Source of the DNA: Confluentibacter flavum
Lineage (GTDB): Bacteria > Bacteroidota > Bacteroidia > Flavobacteriales > Flavobacteriaceae
NCBI RefSeq assembly: GCF_002843175.1
Contig: NZ_PJEO01000017.1
Span: 1-64,000, forward strand
Length of the DNA: 64,000 nucleotides
Reading direction: 5' to 3'
The translations under genes were made by a program, and so were the position numbers. Under the pieces are notes generated by a model. The model searched no databases and was not told the DNA's origin. It worked only from the letters and a program-made list of their open reading frames with translations. Positions 53,273-62,931 of this stretch are shown here, one piece after another (position 1 is the first letter of the stretch; each line of letters opens with the position of its first letter).

Positions 53273-54574
53273 ATGATACCTGAAAAAATCTTATCTCCAT
53301 TTCAAAAATTTGTCAAGATAGAAAGCTTTAGTGGTATCTTATTGATGATTGCAACTATTGTTGCCTTAGCCTGGGCGAACTCTCCGCTTTCTGAAAGTTA
53401 TCAATCGCTTTGGCAATATAAAATAGGATTTAAAACACAAAATTTTGAGCTATATAAACCCTTAATTTTATGGGTTAATGATGGGCTCATGGCCATTTTC
53501 TTTTTTTTAATAGGCTTAGAAATTAAAAGGGAGTTTTTAATAGGCGAATTAAACTCTATTAAAAAATTAGCTTTTCCATTATTTGGTGCACTTGGGGGCA
53601 TGATAGTTCCTGTTGGTATTTTTATAGTTTTAAATCAAAATCCCGAAACATTTAAAGGTTGGGGAATCCCTATGGCTACAGATATTGCCTTCTCTTTAGC
53701 TGTACTCAAACTTCTCGGCGATAAAGTGCCCTTAAGTTTAAAAGTGTTCTTAACTGCTTTTGCCATTGTTGATGATCTTGGAGCTGTTTTGGTTATCGCT
53801 TTGTTTTATAGCGGAAGTATTAAATTTGGGCTATTGATAGCTGCCATTATACTACTAGCCATTTTATATCTTTTATCTTTTAAAGGCTATTACTCTAAGT
53901 TTATAATGGTTGTATTTGGAATCGTTATTTGGACATTATTTTTAAAAGCTGGCATACATCCAACTCTTGCCGGTGTTTTACTTGCTTTTTCTGTTCCCAT
54001 TGGACAAAAGATTAAAACACCTGAGTTTGTAGATAATTTGGTAACCATTACCAATAATATTAAAATGGCTTCTATTTTGAAAAAACCCATCCTTTCAGTA
54101 GAGCAAATTAATGAAATTGATAATTTGGAAGATTGGACAAAAAGATACCAATCGCCACTTCAGCATTTAGAACATAACTTACACGATTGGGTTGCTTATT
54201 TCATCATACCCATTTTTGCATTGGCAAATGCAGGAGTTATCATTAATAGTGATATTCATTTAGATACCGCTTTAGTTATAAATATTGTAGCCGCTCTAAT
54301 TATTGGTAAAAGCATAGGTATTTCTAGCATTATATTCCTAGCAAAAAAAATAAGACTTGTTGAAGTTCCTTTGGATATTAGCTTCAGGCAAATTATAGGT
54401 GTTTCCTTTTTGGCCGGTATTGGATTTACTATGTCTATTTTTATTGCCAGTTTGGCCTTTATAGATGACCCTGTTTATTTGGATTCTGCAAAAATTGGTA
54501 TTCTTATCGGGTCTTTAGTATCGGCCATCATTGGTTATATTATTTTGAGTGTCAAAACAACTAAATCAATATAA
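53273..54574 (+). CDS. nhaA: Na+/H+ antiporter NhaA
   Basis: A 433-residue antiporter with about 12 membrane segments. The paired Asp of the exchange site is in FAIVDDLGAVLVIALFYS, with MATDIAFSLAVL before it and ANAGVIIN later. It exports Na+ for H+, suiting a marine cell. It lies 10 bp after hemE and overlaps hemF by one base (TAATG), so it is embedded in the heme operon. The reason for this position is unknown. Confidence 0.95.
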   Translation: MIPEKILSPFQKFVKIESFSGILLMIATIVALAWANSPLSESYQSLWQYKIGFKTQNFELYKPLILWVNDGLMAIFFFLIGLEIKREFLIGELNSIKKLAFPLFGALGGMIVPVGIFIVLNQNPETFKGWGIPMATDIAFSLAVLKLLGDKVPLSLKVFLTAFAIVDDLGAVLVIALFYSGSIKFGLLIAAIILLAILYLLSFKGYYSKFIMVVFGIVIWTLFLKAGIHPTLAGVLLAFSVPIGQKIKTPEFVDNLVTITNNIKMASILKKPILSVEQINEIDNLEDWTKRYQSPLQHLEHNLHDWVAYFIIPIFALANAGVIINSDIHLDTALVINIVAALIIGKSIGISSIIFLAKKIRLVEVPLDISFRQIIGVSFLAGIGFTMSIFIASLAFIDDPVYLDSAKIGILIGSLVSAIIGYIILSVKTTKSI

Positions 54575-55476
54575 TGAAAGATACATTCTTCAAATACATT
54601 CACTCCCTTCAAGATACTATTACTTCTAAATTAGAAAAAGTAGATGGGAAAGCTTGTTTTAAAGAAGATATTTGGGAACGGCCTGAAGGCGGTGGCGGAC
54701 GCACCCGTGTGATTGAAAACGGACATGTTTTTGAAAAAGGTGGTGTTAATATTTCTGGTGTGCATGGGAAACTTCCAAAATCCATGCAAGCGTATTTTAA
54801 TGTTGGTGATGTCGATTTTTTTGCTTGTGGATTGAGCTTGGTGCTTCATCCCAAAAATCCCATGGTGCCAACGGTTCACGCTAATTGGCGGTATTTTGAA
54901 ATGTATGATGCTGATGGAGACATTGTAGATTCTTGGTTTGGTGGCGGACAAGATTTAACCCCTTATTACCTCTTTGAAGACGATGCCATACATTTCCATA
55001 AAACTTGTAAAACGGCTTGCGACCGTCATAATGAGCATTTTTATAAAGATTATAAAAAACGTTGCGACGACTACTTTTACAATGCACATCGTGAAGAAGC
55101 CAGGGGCATTGGCGGTTTGTTTTTCGATTATTGCAAAGCTACTGAAGCTATCAGCGTAGAAGATTGGTATCACTTTGTGACAGATGTTGGCAATAGCTTT
55201 TTAGATGCTTACGTGCCTATTGTTGAAAAGCGAAAAGATTTACCTTATACGGATGCTCAGAGAACTTGGCAGGAAATTAGACGCGGGCGTTATGTGGAAT
55301 TCAATTTAGTCCATGATAAAGGCACGCTTTTCGGACTTAAAACCAACGGACGCATAGAAAGTATTTTAATGAGTTTGCCACCTCATGTACAATGGGTTTA
55401 TGACCATCATCCTGAAAAAGGAAGTGACGAAGAAAAGTTATTATACGTTTTAAAGAATCCTGTAGATTGGTTATAA
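54574..55476 (+). CDS. hemF: Oxygen-dependent coproporphyrinogen III oxidase
   Basis: A 300-residue enzyme of the aerobic route to protoporphyrinogen IX. Signatures include WERPEGGGGRTRVIENG, FGGGQDLTPYYLFEDD, EEARGIGGLFFDY and RRGRYVEFNLVHDKGTLFGL. Length is normal. It starts inside the nhaA stop (overlap 1 bp) and is followed by a RraB-like gene one base after its end. Confidence 0.96.
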   Translation: MKDTFFKYIHSLQDTITSKLEKVDGKACFKEDIWERPEGGGGRTRVIENGHVFEKGGVNISGVHGKLPKSMQAYFNVGDVDFFACGLSLVLHPKNPMVPTVHANWRYFEMYDADGDIVDSWFGGGQDLTPYYLFEDDAIHFHKTCKTACDRHNEHFYKDYKKRCDDYFYNAHREEARGIGGLFFDYCKATEAISVEDWYHFVTDVGNSFLDAYVPIVEKRKDLPYTDAQRTWQEIRRGRYVEFNLVHDKGTLFGLKTNGRIESILMSLPPHVQWVYDHHPEKGSDEEKLLYVLKNPVDWL

Positions 55477-55477
55477 A

Positions 55478-55816
55478 ATGATAAAGTTAAACAGAAGAGT
55501 CATTCATATTTTAAATCTTTTTGGTGATAGGTTTAATAAAAAACGTGAAGTTACCCAATGGTTCTATTTTGAGAACCTAACCAACTTGGAAAAGTGCGAG
55601 TTACACTTAAACAATGTTGGTTTTAAAACTCAGTATAAGGACCTTGAAATCAGAAAAGATTTTGATAAATTGTTGCTTATTGTTTTTAGTAAAGAAGCTA
55701 TTAATGAAGATGTATTCAGTTTATATTTTGAAAGATTTACTGAAATTGCAGAAAAATATAACGGCTGTTATGACGGTTGGGAAACTTCCATTGAAAACCA
55801 TCAACAGCTAAATTAA
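55478..55816 (+). CDS. RraB family ribonuclease E inhibitor-like protein
   Basis: A 112-residue protein. The fold-defining parts VTQWFYFENLTNLEKCELHL and the C-terminal YNGCYDGWETSIE match RraB, which in E. coli binds RNase E and alters mRNA decay. Whether it acts on an RNase E/G here is not known. It lies between hemF and hemB and is translationally linked by position. Confidence 0.82.
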   Translation: MIKLNRRVIHILNLFGDRFNKKREVTQWFYFENLTNLEKCELHLNNVGFKTQYKDLEIRKDFDKLLLIVFSKEAINEDVFSLYFERFTEIAEKYNGCYDGWETSIENHQQLN

Positions 55817-55841
55817 CATTGAACCTTTAACATTACACAAC

Positions 55842-56831
55842 ATGTTCCCATTAAGAAGAAACAGACGATTAAGAACCAACGAAGCCATTCGCTCTTTAGT
55901 TCGTGAAACCATAATCTCTCCAAACGATTTTTTAGTGCCGCTTTTTGTGGTTGAAGGCAAAGGCATTAAGGAGGAAATCGCATCCATGCCTAATTACTTC
56001 CGTTTTAGTTTAGACTTGCTGGAAAAAGAAGTGAAGGAACTTTGGAAACTGGGATTAAAATCGGTGTTGCTATTTGTAAAAGTCCCAGATAATTTAAAAG
56101 ACAACAAAGGCACAGAAGCTTTAAATCCGAATGGATTAATGCAGCGTGCCATTAAAACCGTAAAAAATGCTTGTCCAGATATGTTGGTAATGACCGATGT
56201 GGCTTTAGACCCTTATTCGTCTTACGGACACGATGGTATTATAGAAAATGGCATTATTGTGAACGATGCAACCGTTGATTTGTTGGCTGAAATGAGCGTA
56301 TCCCATGCCAAAGCAGGTGCTAATTTTGTAGCACCGAGTGATATGATGGACGGCCGTATAGTGACCATCCGTGAAGCATTGGAACAAGGGGGTTTTACAG
56401 ATACGGGCATAATGAGTTATTCGGCTAAATATGCCTCGTCGTTTTATGGCCCTTTTCGTGATGCCTTAGATTCTGCTCCAGTTGATATGATAAATATCCC
56501 TAAAGACAAAAAAACTTATCAAATGGACTATGCCAATCGTTTTGAAGCCATACGTGAAACCGAAATGGATATTGATGAAGGCGCCGACATTGTGATGGTA
56601 AAACCCGGGCTTTGTTATTTAGACATTGTTAGAGACATAAAAAATGTTGTGAATGTACCTGTAGCGGTTTATCAAGTCTCTGGTGAATATGCCATGTTAA
56701 AAGCGGCTGCCGAAAAAGGTTGGATAGACCACGATGCCGTTATGCTAGAACAAGTTACAGCTATAAAACGTGCAGGAGCCGACCTCATTGCTAGTTATTT
56801 TGCAAAGGAAATTGTAAAATTAATTTCATAG
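55842..56831 (+). CDS. hemB: Delta-aminolevulinic acid dehydratase (porphobilinogen synthase)
   Basis: A 329-residue enzyme joining two ALA molecules to porphobilinogen. It has the Mg-type sequence DVALDPYSSYGHDG in place of the Cys-rich zinc site, and the Schiff-base Lys in VKPGLCYLD together with SSFYGPFRDA. It is the last plus-strand heme gene of the block. Confidence 0.97.
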   Translation: MFPLRRNRRLRTNEAIRSLVRETIISPNDFLVPLFVVEGKGIKEEIASMPNYFRFSLDLLEKEVKELWKLGLKSVLLFVKVPDNLKDNKGTEALNPNGLMQRAIKTVKNACPDMLVMTDVALDPYSSYGHDGIIENGIIVNDATVDLLAEMSVSHAKAGANFVAPSDMMDGRIVTIREALEQGGFTDTGIMSYSAKYASSFYGPFRDALDSAPVDMINIPKDKKTYQMDYANRFEAIRETEMDIDEGADIVMVKPGLCYLDIVRDIKNVVNVPVAVYQVSGEYAMLKAAAEKGWIDHDAVMLEQVTAIKRAGADLIASYFAKEIVKLIS

Positions 56832-56854
56832 CTTTAACAAAAATTTAAATAGTT

Positions 56855-57973
56855 ATGGGACTACTAATAGTCTATGCGCTAATCGCTATCGTTTTCTCTT
56901 TTTGGTGCTCCATTATTGAAGCTGTATTTCTAAGCTTAACACCTACTTATTTGAATATCAATAAAAAAGAAGGCAAATCGTTTGCTGTTATCTTAGCAAA
57001 TTATAAAAAGGATGTGGATCGACCACTGATAGCCATTTTAACCTTTAATACCATAGCACATACGGTAGGCGCTATTTTAGTGGGTGTACAAGCCAAAACA
57101 GCCTATGCAGAAATCTACGGAAATGAAAAAACGATGTTTTTAGGCTTTCCATTTACTGAAGATTTGATGGTAGGTGTGGTTTCCTCTGTTATGACTATTT
57201 TTATTTTAGTAGCTTCTGAAATAATCCCTAAAACGATTGGTGCAACATATTGGCGACAATTGGGCAACTTTACAGCCGTGAGTTTAAACCTCTTGATATT
57301 TCCATTAAAGTGGACAGGAATTTTATGGCTCCTACAATTAACTACCAAACTTATTGGTGGCAAAGGGCATCATAGTGTTATGAGTCGGGACGGGTTTTAT
57401 GCCATGACGCAAATAGCTGAAGAAGAAGGTCTTTTTGAAGCCTCAGAAAGTACGGTGATTAAAAACTTACTGACTTTTAAAAACATTCAGGCAAAAGATG
57501 TTATGACACCACGTACCGTTATTAAAACGGTTAGTGAAGATATGACCGTTGAAGAATTTTTTAAAGAAAACCAGCACGTTCGTTTTTCTCGTATCCCCGT
57601 ATTTCAAGATGAAATCGATAACATTACAGGATTGGTATTAAAAGATGATGTTTTCAGGGAAATGGCGAATGATAACAACAGCAAAAAATTGGTTGATATC
57701 AAGCGAAATATCATTATTGTCAATCGTTCCCTCGCGATTCCTAAATTGTTAGATCAATTAGTGAATAGTAAAAACCATATGGCATTGGTCGTTGATGAAT
57801 ATGGTTCCGTAAGTGGTATCGTTACTATGGAAGATGTGATTGAAACCTTACTAGGGTTTGAAATTATGGATGAGAGTGATAACATTGCCGACTTACAACA
57901 TTTGGCAAGAAAAAGTTGGGAAGCCCGTGCAAAACGACTTGGTATTATTGACGAAAAAGACCAAATCGACTAA
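56855..57973 (+). CDS. CNNM/CorC family transporter (DUF21 plus CBS pair)
   Basis: A 372-residue membrane protein. The first half (about 1-175) is a DUF21 transmembrane domain. The second half holds two CBS domains (about 205-260 and 280-330) with DVMTPRTVIKTV and LVVDEYGSVSGIVTMEDVIE. The C-terminal HlyC/CorC part is short. Members export or regulate Mg2+ or Co2+. It follows hemB by 23 bp, so it may be co-transcribed. Confidence 0.92.
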   Translation: MGLLIVYALIAIVFSFWCSIIEAVFLSLTPTYLNINKKEGKSFAVILANYKKDVDRPLIAILTFNTIAHTVGAILVGVQAKTAYAEIYGNEKTMFLGFPFTEDLMVGVVSSVMTIFILVASEIIPKTIGATYWRQLGNFTAVSLNLLIFPLKWTGILWLLQLTTKLIGGKGHHSVMSRDGFYAMTQIAEEEGLFEASESTVIKNLLTFKNIQAKDVMTPRTVIKTVSEDMTVEEFFKENQHVRFSRIPVFQDEIDNITGLVLKDDVFREMANDNNSKKLVDIKRNIIIVNRSLAIPKLLDQLVNSKNHMALVVDEYGSVSGIVTMEDVIETLLGFEIMDESDNIADLQHLARKSWEARAKRLGIIDEKDQID

Positions 57974-57977
57974 ATAA

Positions 57978-58508
57978 ATGGATGAGTGCATCATCAAATC
58001 GCCTATAGGTTACACTAAAATCAGTGGTGATGTAAATGGCATTTCATCTGTAATAGTTTTAGATAATATAGAACTTTCCGAAGGAAAATCGAATAATTTG
58101 TCTTTCCTACGAAAGCAGGAATCTAAAGAAAAAATAACTGATATTATTCCGGTGTTTCTTGAGGATTGCGCGTTTCAATTACAAGAATACTTTCAAGGCA
58201 TACGAAAAAAATTCGACCTTAAATTAAATCCCGAAGGCACCAATTTTCAAAAACAAGTTTGGAAACAGTTAGAGCAAATTCCTTATGGAAAAACGGTTTC
58301 TTATTTAGATTTAGCAAAACAACTTGGCGACGTAAAAGCGATTCGTGCTGTTGCAAACGCCAATGCCAAAAACCCATTATGGATTATTGTGCCTTGCCAT
58401 CGTGTTATTGGTAAAGATGGTAGTTTAACAGGTTATGCTGGTGGACTTCATCGTAAAGAATGGTTGTTACATCATGAAAGTCCCTTTAAGCAACAATCTT
58501 TATTTTAA
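57978..58508 (+). CDS. ogt: Methylated-DNA--protein-cysteine methyltransferase
   Basis: A 176-residue O6-alkylguanine-DNA alkyltransferase that moves the methyl group to its own Cys. The active site is IVPCHRVIGKDGSLTGYAGG and the DNA-binding arm is GTNFQKQVWKQLEQIPYGKT. Residues about 41-50 (LSFLRKQESK) come from an in-frame dispersed repeat (58104-58121). They lie in the variable N-terminal domain, so the enzyme may still work. It is 4 bp after the CNNM gene. Confidence 0.94.
   Translation: MDECIIKSPIGYTKISGDVNGISSVIVLDNIELSEGKSNNLSFLRKQESKEKITDIIPVFLEDCAFQLQEYFQGIRKKFDLKLNPEGTNFQKQVWKQLEQIPYGKTVSYLDLAKQLGDVKAIRAVANANAKNPLWIIVPCHRVIGKDGSLTGYAGGLHRKEWLLHHESPFKQQSLF
58104..58121. repeat. Dispersed palindrome inside ogt, in frame
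   Basis: TTCCTACGAAAGCAGGAA, one base from the perfect palindrome TTCCTGCGAAAGCAGGAA; translated as FLRKQES. The intergenic copy at 23903-23925 is perfect. Confidence 0.85.
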
Positions 58509-58577
58509 CGTTCACATTTTTATAATATCAAGAAATTCACCATAAATTAGTATATTTATTTCTACTAAATAACTTAC

Positions 58578-59726
58578 ATGAAATTCTTGAAAAAATTCCT
58601 TAAATGGATTATTATTAGTATAATTTTCATTGTTGCTTTACTTTATATTACTGGTTATAGTTACATTATAAGAGGAGCTCGTATTGTGTATTTTACTGGC
58701 CACACGACTGCTTTTATTGATGATTACCCCTATTTTGAAAATGATACTATAAAAAAGGGAAACAACCCACAACCATGGCCTCTTCATAAAAATTACAATT
58801 CAGTAAAAGAGACCGAAAAGCTTTCTAAAGTCAATACAGATTGGGGAACCGTGGCTTATGTCATTATAAAAAATGACAGTGTTTGGTTTGAGAATTATTA
58901 TGATGGTTTTAATGCCAATTCGAAAACCAATTCTTTTTCCATGGCAAAAAGCATTACTACATCGCTGCTCGGTAAAGCTATTATGGAAGGGCATATAAAA
59001 AGTTTGGATCAACCCATTAGTGATTTTTATCCTGAATATAATGATACAAAAACGACCGTGGGCGATTTGGCTTCCATGGCTTCTGGGCTGGATTGGGTAG
59101 AAAATTATACAGGCCCATTTTCAGTAACCGCTCGAGCTAATTATGCGTCCGATTTAGAAAAAACCATATTAACCCAAAAAATTGTAAAAACGCCTGGAAA
59201 ATCATTTGAATATTTAAGTGGCAACACTCAATTATTGGGCATGATCATTCAAAAAGCAACAGGTGAAAAACTCGCACAATATCTTTCAGAAAGTTTTTGG
59301 CAACCATTAGGCGCCACTGAAGATGCACTTTGGCAATTGGACGATGACACAAACCAATTGGCAAAAACATTTTGTTGTATTTCCAGCAACGCCAAAGATT
59401 TCGCGCGTTTTGGAAAACTATATAAAGACTATGGTAAATGGAACGGAAAACAAGTATTGGATTCTGCCTTTGTGATAAAATCGATTACCCCAAGATTTAA
59501 AGAAAGTCCACAATATGGCTACGGATGGTGGTTAAAAGATGTTGGTGACAAACATTTTTTTATGATGCGCGGGCATCTTGGGCAATATGTGATTGTTGAG
59601 CCTAATGATAATGTGATTATTGTGCGGTTAGGACATAAAAAATCGCCCGATGCAGGCGTTGGCCAATTTTCCGATGATGTTACGGTTTATATAGAAGAAG
59701 CCTATAAAATGATGGGGAGAAAATAA
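58578..59726 (+). CDS. Serine hydrolase of the beta-lactamase/esterase family
   Basis: A 382-residue membrane-anchored protein with one N-terminal helix (about 10-30). The catalytic Ser-x-x-Lys is in FSMAKSITT and the Tyr-containing second motif is near YLSGNTQLLGM. A third motif is seen in RGHLGQYVIV. It resembles AmpC-like/EstB-type hydrolases, which act in peptidoglycan or ester metabolism rather than antibiotic resistance. Substrate not known. Confidence 0.9.
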   Translation: MKFLKKFLKWIIISIIFIVALLYITGYSYIIRGARIVYFTGHTTAFIDDYPYFENDTIKKGNNPQPWPLHKNYNSVKETEKLSKVNTDWGTVAYVIIKNDSVWFENYYDGFNANSKTNSFSMAKSITTSLLGKAIMEGHIKSLDQPISDFYPEYNDTKTTVGDLASMASGLDWVENYTGPFSVTARANYASDLEKTILTQKIVKTPGKSFEYLSGNTQLLGMIIQKATGEKLAQYLSESFWQPLGATEDALWQLDDDTNQLAKTFCCISSNAKDFARFGKLYKDYGKWNGKQVLDSAFVIKSITPRFKESPQYGYGWWLKDVGDKHFFMMRGHLGQYVIVEPNDNVIIVRLGHKKSPDAGVGQFSDDVTVYIEEAYKMMGRK

Positions 59727-59741
59727 CTTGAAATTTTTGAT

Positions 59742-60218
59742 ATGCAGAATATATATAGAAAAGGTGCTATAGGAGCTTTAACTGATGAATACGAAAAAGC
59801 ACTTAATGAATTAAAAACATTATTATTGAAAATTCCTAATGCAGAATTTATGAAAATTTACAACAAAGAAGCTGAAAAAGATTTTCAATCAATAAAAAAT
59901 ATAGTTCTTCATGTTGTTCGTTCAGGATATGTTTATGCAAATCATATTAGAAAAAGATTTGGAAATAGCTATGTTGTTTATGAAATAGAAATTGATAACA
60001 TAAATCAAGGCGTATTAGAGCTCGACAAAATGTTTGACTATACCGTTAAAACTTTTGAAGATAAATGGCTGTTGACAGATGACGAATTATTAAATACATT
60101 AATCAAAACCTCATGGTCAACTTATGACTTAGAAGGAATTATAGAACATGCCATTGTTCATATCTTAAGGCACCGTCTTCAAATTGAAAAAATGATTAAC
60201 AAATATCAGATTTCATAA
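59742..60218 (+). CDS. DinB-like four-helix-bundle protein
   Basis: A 158-residue protein with the DinB/YfiT-like fold. Possible metal ligands are H in VLHVVRSGYVYANH and H and E in IIEHAIVHILRHRLQIEK. DinB proteins are metal-binding and induced by damage or stress in Bacillus, but most act on unknown substrates. It lies 15 bp after the serine hydrolase gene. Confidence 0.78.
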   Translation: MQNIYRKGAIGALTDEYEKALNELKTLLLKIPNAEFMKIYNKEAEKDFQSIKNIVLHVVRSGYVYANHIRKRFGNSYVVYEIEIDNINQGVLELDKMFDYTVKTFEDKWLLTDDELLNTLIKTSWSTYDLEGIIEHAIVHILRHRLQIEKMINKYQIS

Positions 60219-60247
60219 TGTTTAACAATAAGCAAACACTTCATTAA

Positions 60248-60961
60248 ATGATCTCAAAACTAAATTTAGAAAACATATTATTCCTAGATATTGAAACCGT
60301 TCCTGAAGTGCAACAGTTCTCTGATTTAGATAAAACCAAACAAACCCTTTGGGACTTAAAATCGAAATACCAAAGAAAAGAAGATGAAAGCGCAGAAGAC
60401 TTTTATGAACGCGCTGGTATTTGGGCAGAATTTGGCAAAATAGTTTGTATTTCGGTGGGTTATTTTAAACTTCAGGGCGATACAAGGCAATTCAGGGTTA
60501 CGTCCTTTTTTGGAGATGAAATAAAAATTTTAAAGGATTTTAAAAACCTACTCATAACTCATTTTAGCGAAACAAAACATGTACTTTGTGCACATAATGG
60601 TAAGGAATTTGACTTTCCATACATCGCTCGTCGCATGATTATTCACAATATAGAATTGCCACATAAACTCAATCTTTTTGGCAAAAAACCTTGGGAAGTA
60701 CCACATTTAGATACTTTGGAATTATGGAAGTTTGGTGATTATAAAAACTACACCTCTTTAAAACTTTTAACACATATTTTAGGCATTCCATCCCCTAAAG
60801 ATGATATTGATGGCAGCGAAGTTTACCGAGTGTATTATGAAGAAAATCAAATTGATAGGATTATTACCTATTGTGAAAAAGACACCGTAGCGGTAGCTCA
60901 AATATTCTTGCGCCTTCGTGGTGATTCCATATTAACTGACGATGATATTATTCATATTTAA
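60248..60961 (+). CDS. 3'-5' exonuclease (PolB-associated type)
   Basis: A 237-residue RNase H-fold (DEDD) exonuclease. Motifs: D19 and E21 region in ILFLDIETVPE, AHNGKEFDFPYIARRM and TYCEKDTVAVAQI. It matches predicted 3'-5' exonucleases related to the DNA polymerase B proofreading domain. Its role in DNA repair or RNA processing is not fixed. It abuts the ABC transporter gene, with stop and start adjacent. Confidence 0.9.
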   Translation: MISKLNLENILFLDIETVPEVQQFSDLDKTKQTLWDLKSKYQRKEDESAEDFYERAGIWAEFGKIVCISVGYFKLQGDTRQFRVTSFFGDEIKILKDFKNLLITHFSETKHVLCAHNGKEFDFPYIARRMIIHNIELPHKLNLFGKKPWEVPHLDTLELWKFGDYKNYTSLKLLTHILGIPSPKDDIDGSEVYRVYYEENQIDRIITYCEKDTVAVAQIFLRLRGDSILTDDDIIHI

Positions 60962-62641
60962 ATGGAGAAAACGAGCATATTAAGTGTTGAAAACCTTTCC
61001 ATTTCATTTGGAATAAATGAAGTGATTCATAATATGTTCTATAACTTATTTGAAAATGAGATATTGGGCATTGTTGGTGAATCTGGTTCAGGAAAATCGG
61101 TTTCCTCTTTAGCTATTTTAGGATTGCTTCCAAAAAATATCAGCAAAATAACTTCCGGTAGTATCATGTATGAGAATAATGATTTAACAACCTTATCATC
61201 AAAATCGTTTCAAACCATTCGAGGCAAAAAAATAGCCATGATTTTTCAAGAACCCATGAGTTCTTTAAATCCGTCCATGACTTGCGGGAAACAAGTTCAG
61301 GAAATCCTATTGCAACATGAAAACCTATCCAAGTTACAAGCCAAACAAGAAACCCTATCGCTTTTTGAACAGGTAAAATTACCTGACCCAAATCGTGTAT
61401 ATGAGGCCTATCCACATGAAATTTCGGGCGGACAAAAACAACGTGTTATGATTGCGATGTCCATAGCATGTAAACCAGATATTTTAATTGCCGACGAACC
61501 AACTACCGCACTCGATGTTACCGTTCAAAAAAATATCATCGAATTATTAAAAGAGTTGCAAGCTAAAACTAAAATGAGCATCATTTTTATTACGCATGAT
61601 TTAGCGCTTATTTCTGAAATTGCCAACAGGGTTTTAGTGATGTATAAAGGAGAAATTGTTGAGCAGGGAACGGTTTCAGATATTTTTAAAGCACCTCAAC
61701 ATACCTATACAAAAGCACTCATTAATTCTCGCCCTTCCTTAAAAACAAGATTAAAAGTATTACCTACTATTCAAGATTATTTGAATAATTCCGTATCGAA
61801 AGACATCATAACTTCAGAACAGCGAAAACAAAATCATGAAACATTATACAGTAAACCACCTTTATTGGAAGTTATAAATGTTGAAAAGGAGTATGTTTCA
61901 AAATCGGGATGGTTTACAAAACCAAAATCCTTTAAAGCGGTCGATAATGTTAGTTTTAAATTGTTTGAAGGCGAAACATTAGGACTGGTTGGTGAATCTG
62001 GCTGTGGAAAATCAACCTTAGGCAATGCCATTCTTCAATTAGATAAAGCCACTGCTGGAAAAATTTTATATAAAGGTATTGATATTACAAAACTTTCTAA
62101 AACCGACACCAGAAACCTTAGAAAAGACATTCAAATTATTTTTCAAGACCCTTATTCTTCTTTAAACCCAAGAATTCCTGTCGGAGAAGCAATTATGGAA
62201 CCCATGAAAGTCCATCAGCTTTATAATTCTGATAAAGAAAGAAAAGAAAAAGTGATCGACATTTTAAATCGGGTTGGTTTATCTGAAGACTATTACAACC
62301 GATATCCTCATGAGTTTTCTGGTGGTCAGCGCCAACGTATTGGTATAGCCAGAACTATAGCGTTACAACCAAAATTAATTGTTTGCGATGAGTCCGTCTC
62401 TGCTTTAGACATATCAGTTCAAGCACAAGTATTAAACTTGTTGAACGAATTAAAAGCCACTTTTGGGTTTACTTATATTTTTATTTCACACGACCTAGCC
62501 GTAGTGAAATATATGTCCGATCAATTATTGGTCATGAATCAAGGACACATTGAGGAATTAGATGATGCCGATATGATTTACAACCATCCAAAAAAAGAAT
62601 ACACCAAAAAACTTATTCATGCTATACCCAAAGGATTATAG
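60962..62641 (+). CDS. Fused ABC transporter ATP-binding protein (peptide family)
   Basis: A 559-residue protein with two ABC ATPase domains, fusing the DppD- and DppF-like subunits of oligopeptide importers. NBD1: [26 protein letters not shown] and [14 protein letters not shown]2: [25 protein letters not shown] and CDESVSALD. Both have Oligo-HPY-type C-terminal parts ([13 protein letters not shown]). It would power a dipeptide or nickel-type permease, but no permease gene is nearby in the window. Confidence 0.94.
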   Translation: MEKTSILSVENLSISFGINEVIHNMFYNLFENEILGIVGESGSGKSVSSLAILGLLPKNISKITSGSIMYENNDLTTLSSKSFQTIRGKKIAMIFQEPMSSLNPSMTCGKQVQEILLQHENLSKLQAKQETLSLFEQVKLPDPNRVYEAYPHEISGGQKQRVMIAMSIACKPDILIADEPTTALDVTVQKNIIELLKELQAKTKMSIIFITHDLALISEIANRVLVMYKGEIVEQGTVSDIFKAPQHTYTKALINSRPSLKTRLKVLPTIQDYLNNSVSKDIITSEQRKQNHETLYSKPPLLEVINVEKEYVSKSGWFTKPKSFKAVDNVSFKLFEGETLGLVGESGCGKSTLGNAILQLDKATAGKILYKGIDITKLSKTDTRNLRKDIQIIFQDPYSSLNPRIPVGEAIMEPMKVHQLYNSDKERKEKVIDILNRVGLSEDYYNRYPHEFSGGQRQRIGIARTIALQPKLIVCDESVSALDISVQAQVLNLLNELKATFGFTYIFISHDLAVVKYMSDQLLVMNQGHIEELDDADMIYNHPKKEYTKKLIHAIPKGL

Positions 62642-62764
62642 CATGAATAGTTTTTTTGTAATGTAAAGTAGGCTTTTAAAAAACTGCAAATTCTCTCTTA
62701 ATGTTTCTTTGAATTTGCTGTCTTCATTTGTAGGTAGTTCAGGTAGATTAGCTGCGTAATTCAT
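62636..62764 (-). CDS. Possible small gene or gene remnant
   Basis: A 42-residue frame from ATG 62764 to TAA 62636, overlapping the end of the ABC gene by 6 bp. It reads NYAANLPELPTNEDSKFKET then LRENLQFFKSLLYITKKLFM. The frame stays open upstream for about 20 codons with a similar composition, which may mean a truncated larger gene. I do not recognise it. Confidence 0.35.
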   Translation of the reverse strand: MNYAANLPELPTNEDSKFKETLRENLQFFKSLLYITKKLFML

Positions 62765-62862
62765 AAGTACTAAGTTTAAGGTAGATTTGGGGAAATCTAT
62801 GGTTAATTTTGGCTTATTTGAGGATTGCTAATATGTAACATTATTTTTAAATATCTGTTTAA

Positions 62863-62913
62863 AAACAAAAAAAATCGATGAAATTTATTTTTTGTTGGAC
62901 ATTTCGTCGATTT
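62863..62913 (-). terminator. Terminator of the scoB gene
   Basis: AAATCGATGAAAT (62872-62884) pairs with ATTTCGTCGATTT (62901-62913) with one G-T pair, then on the minus strand a T-rich tail (TTTTTTTTGTTTTT). Confidence 0.8.
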
Positions 62914-62931
62914 AAGGTGGATTTTCGTAGT

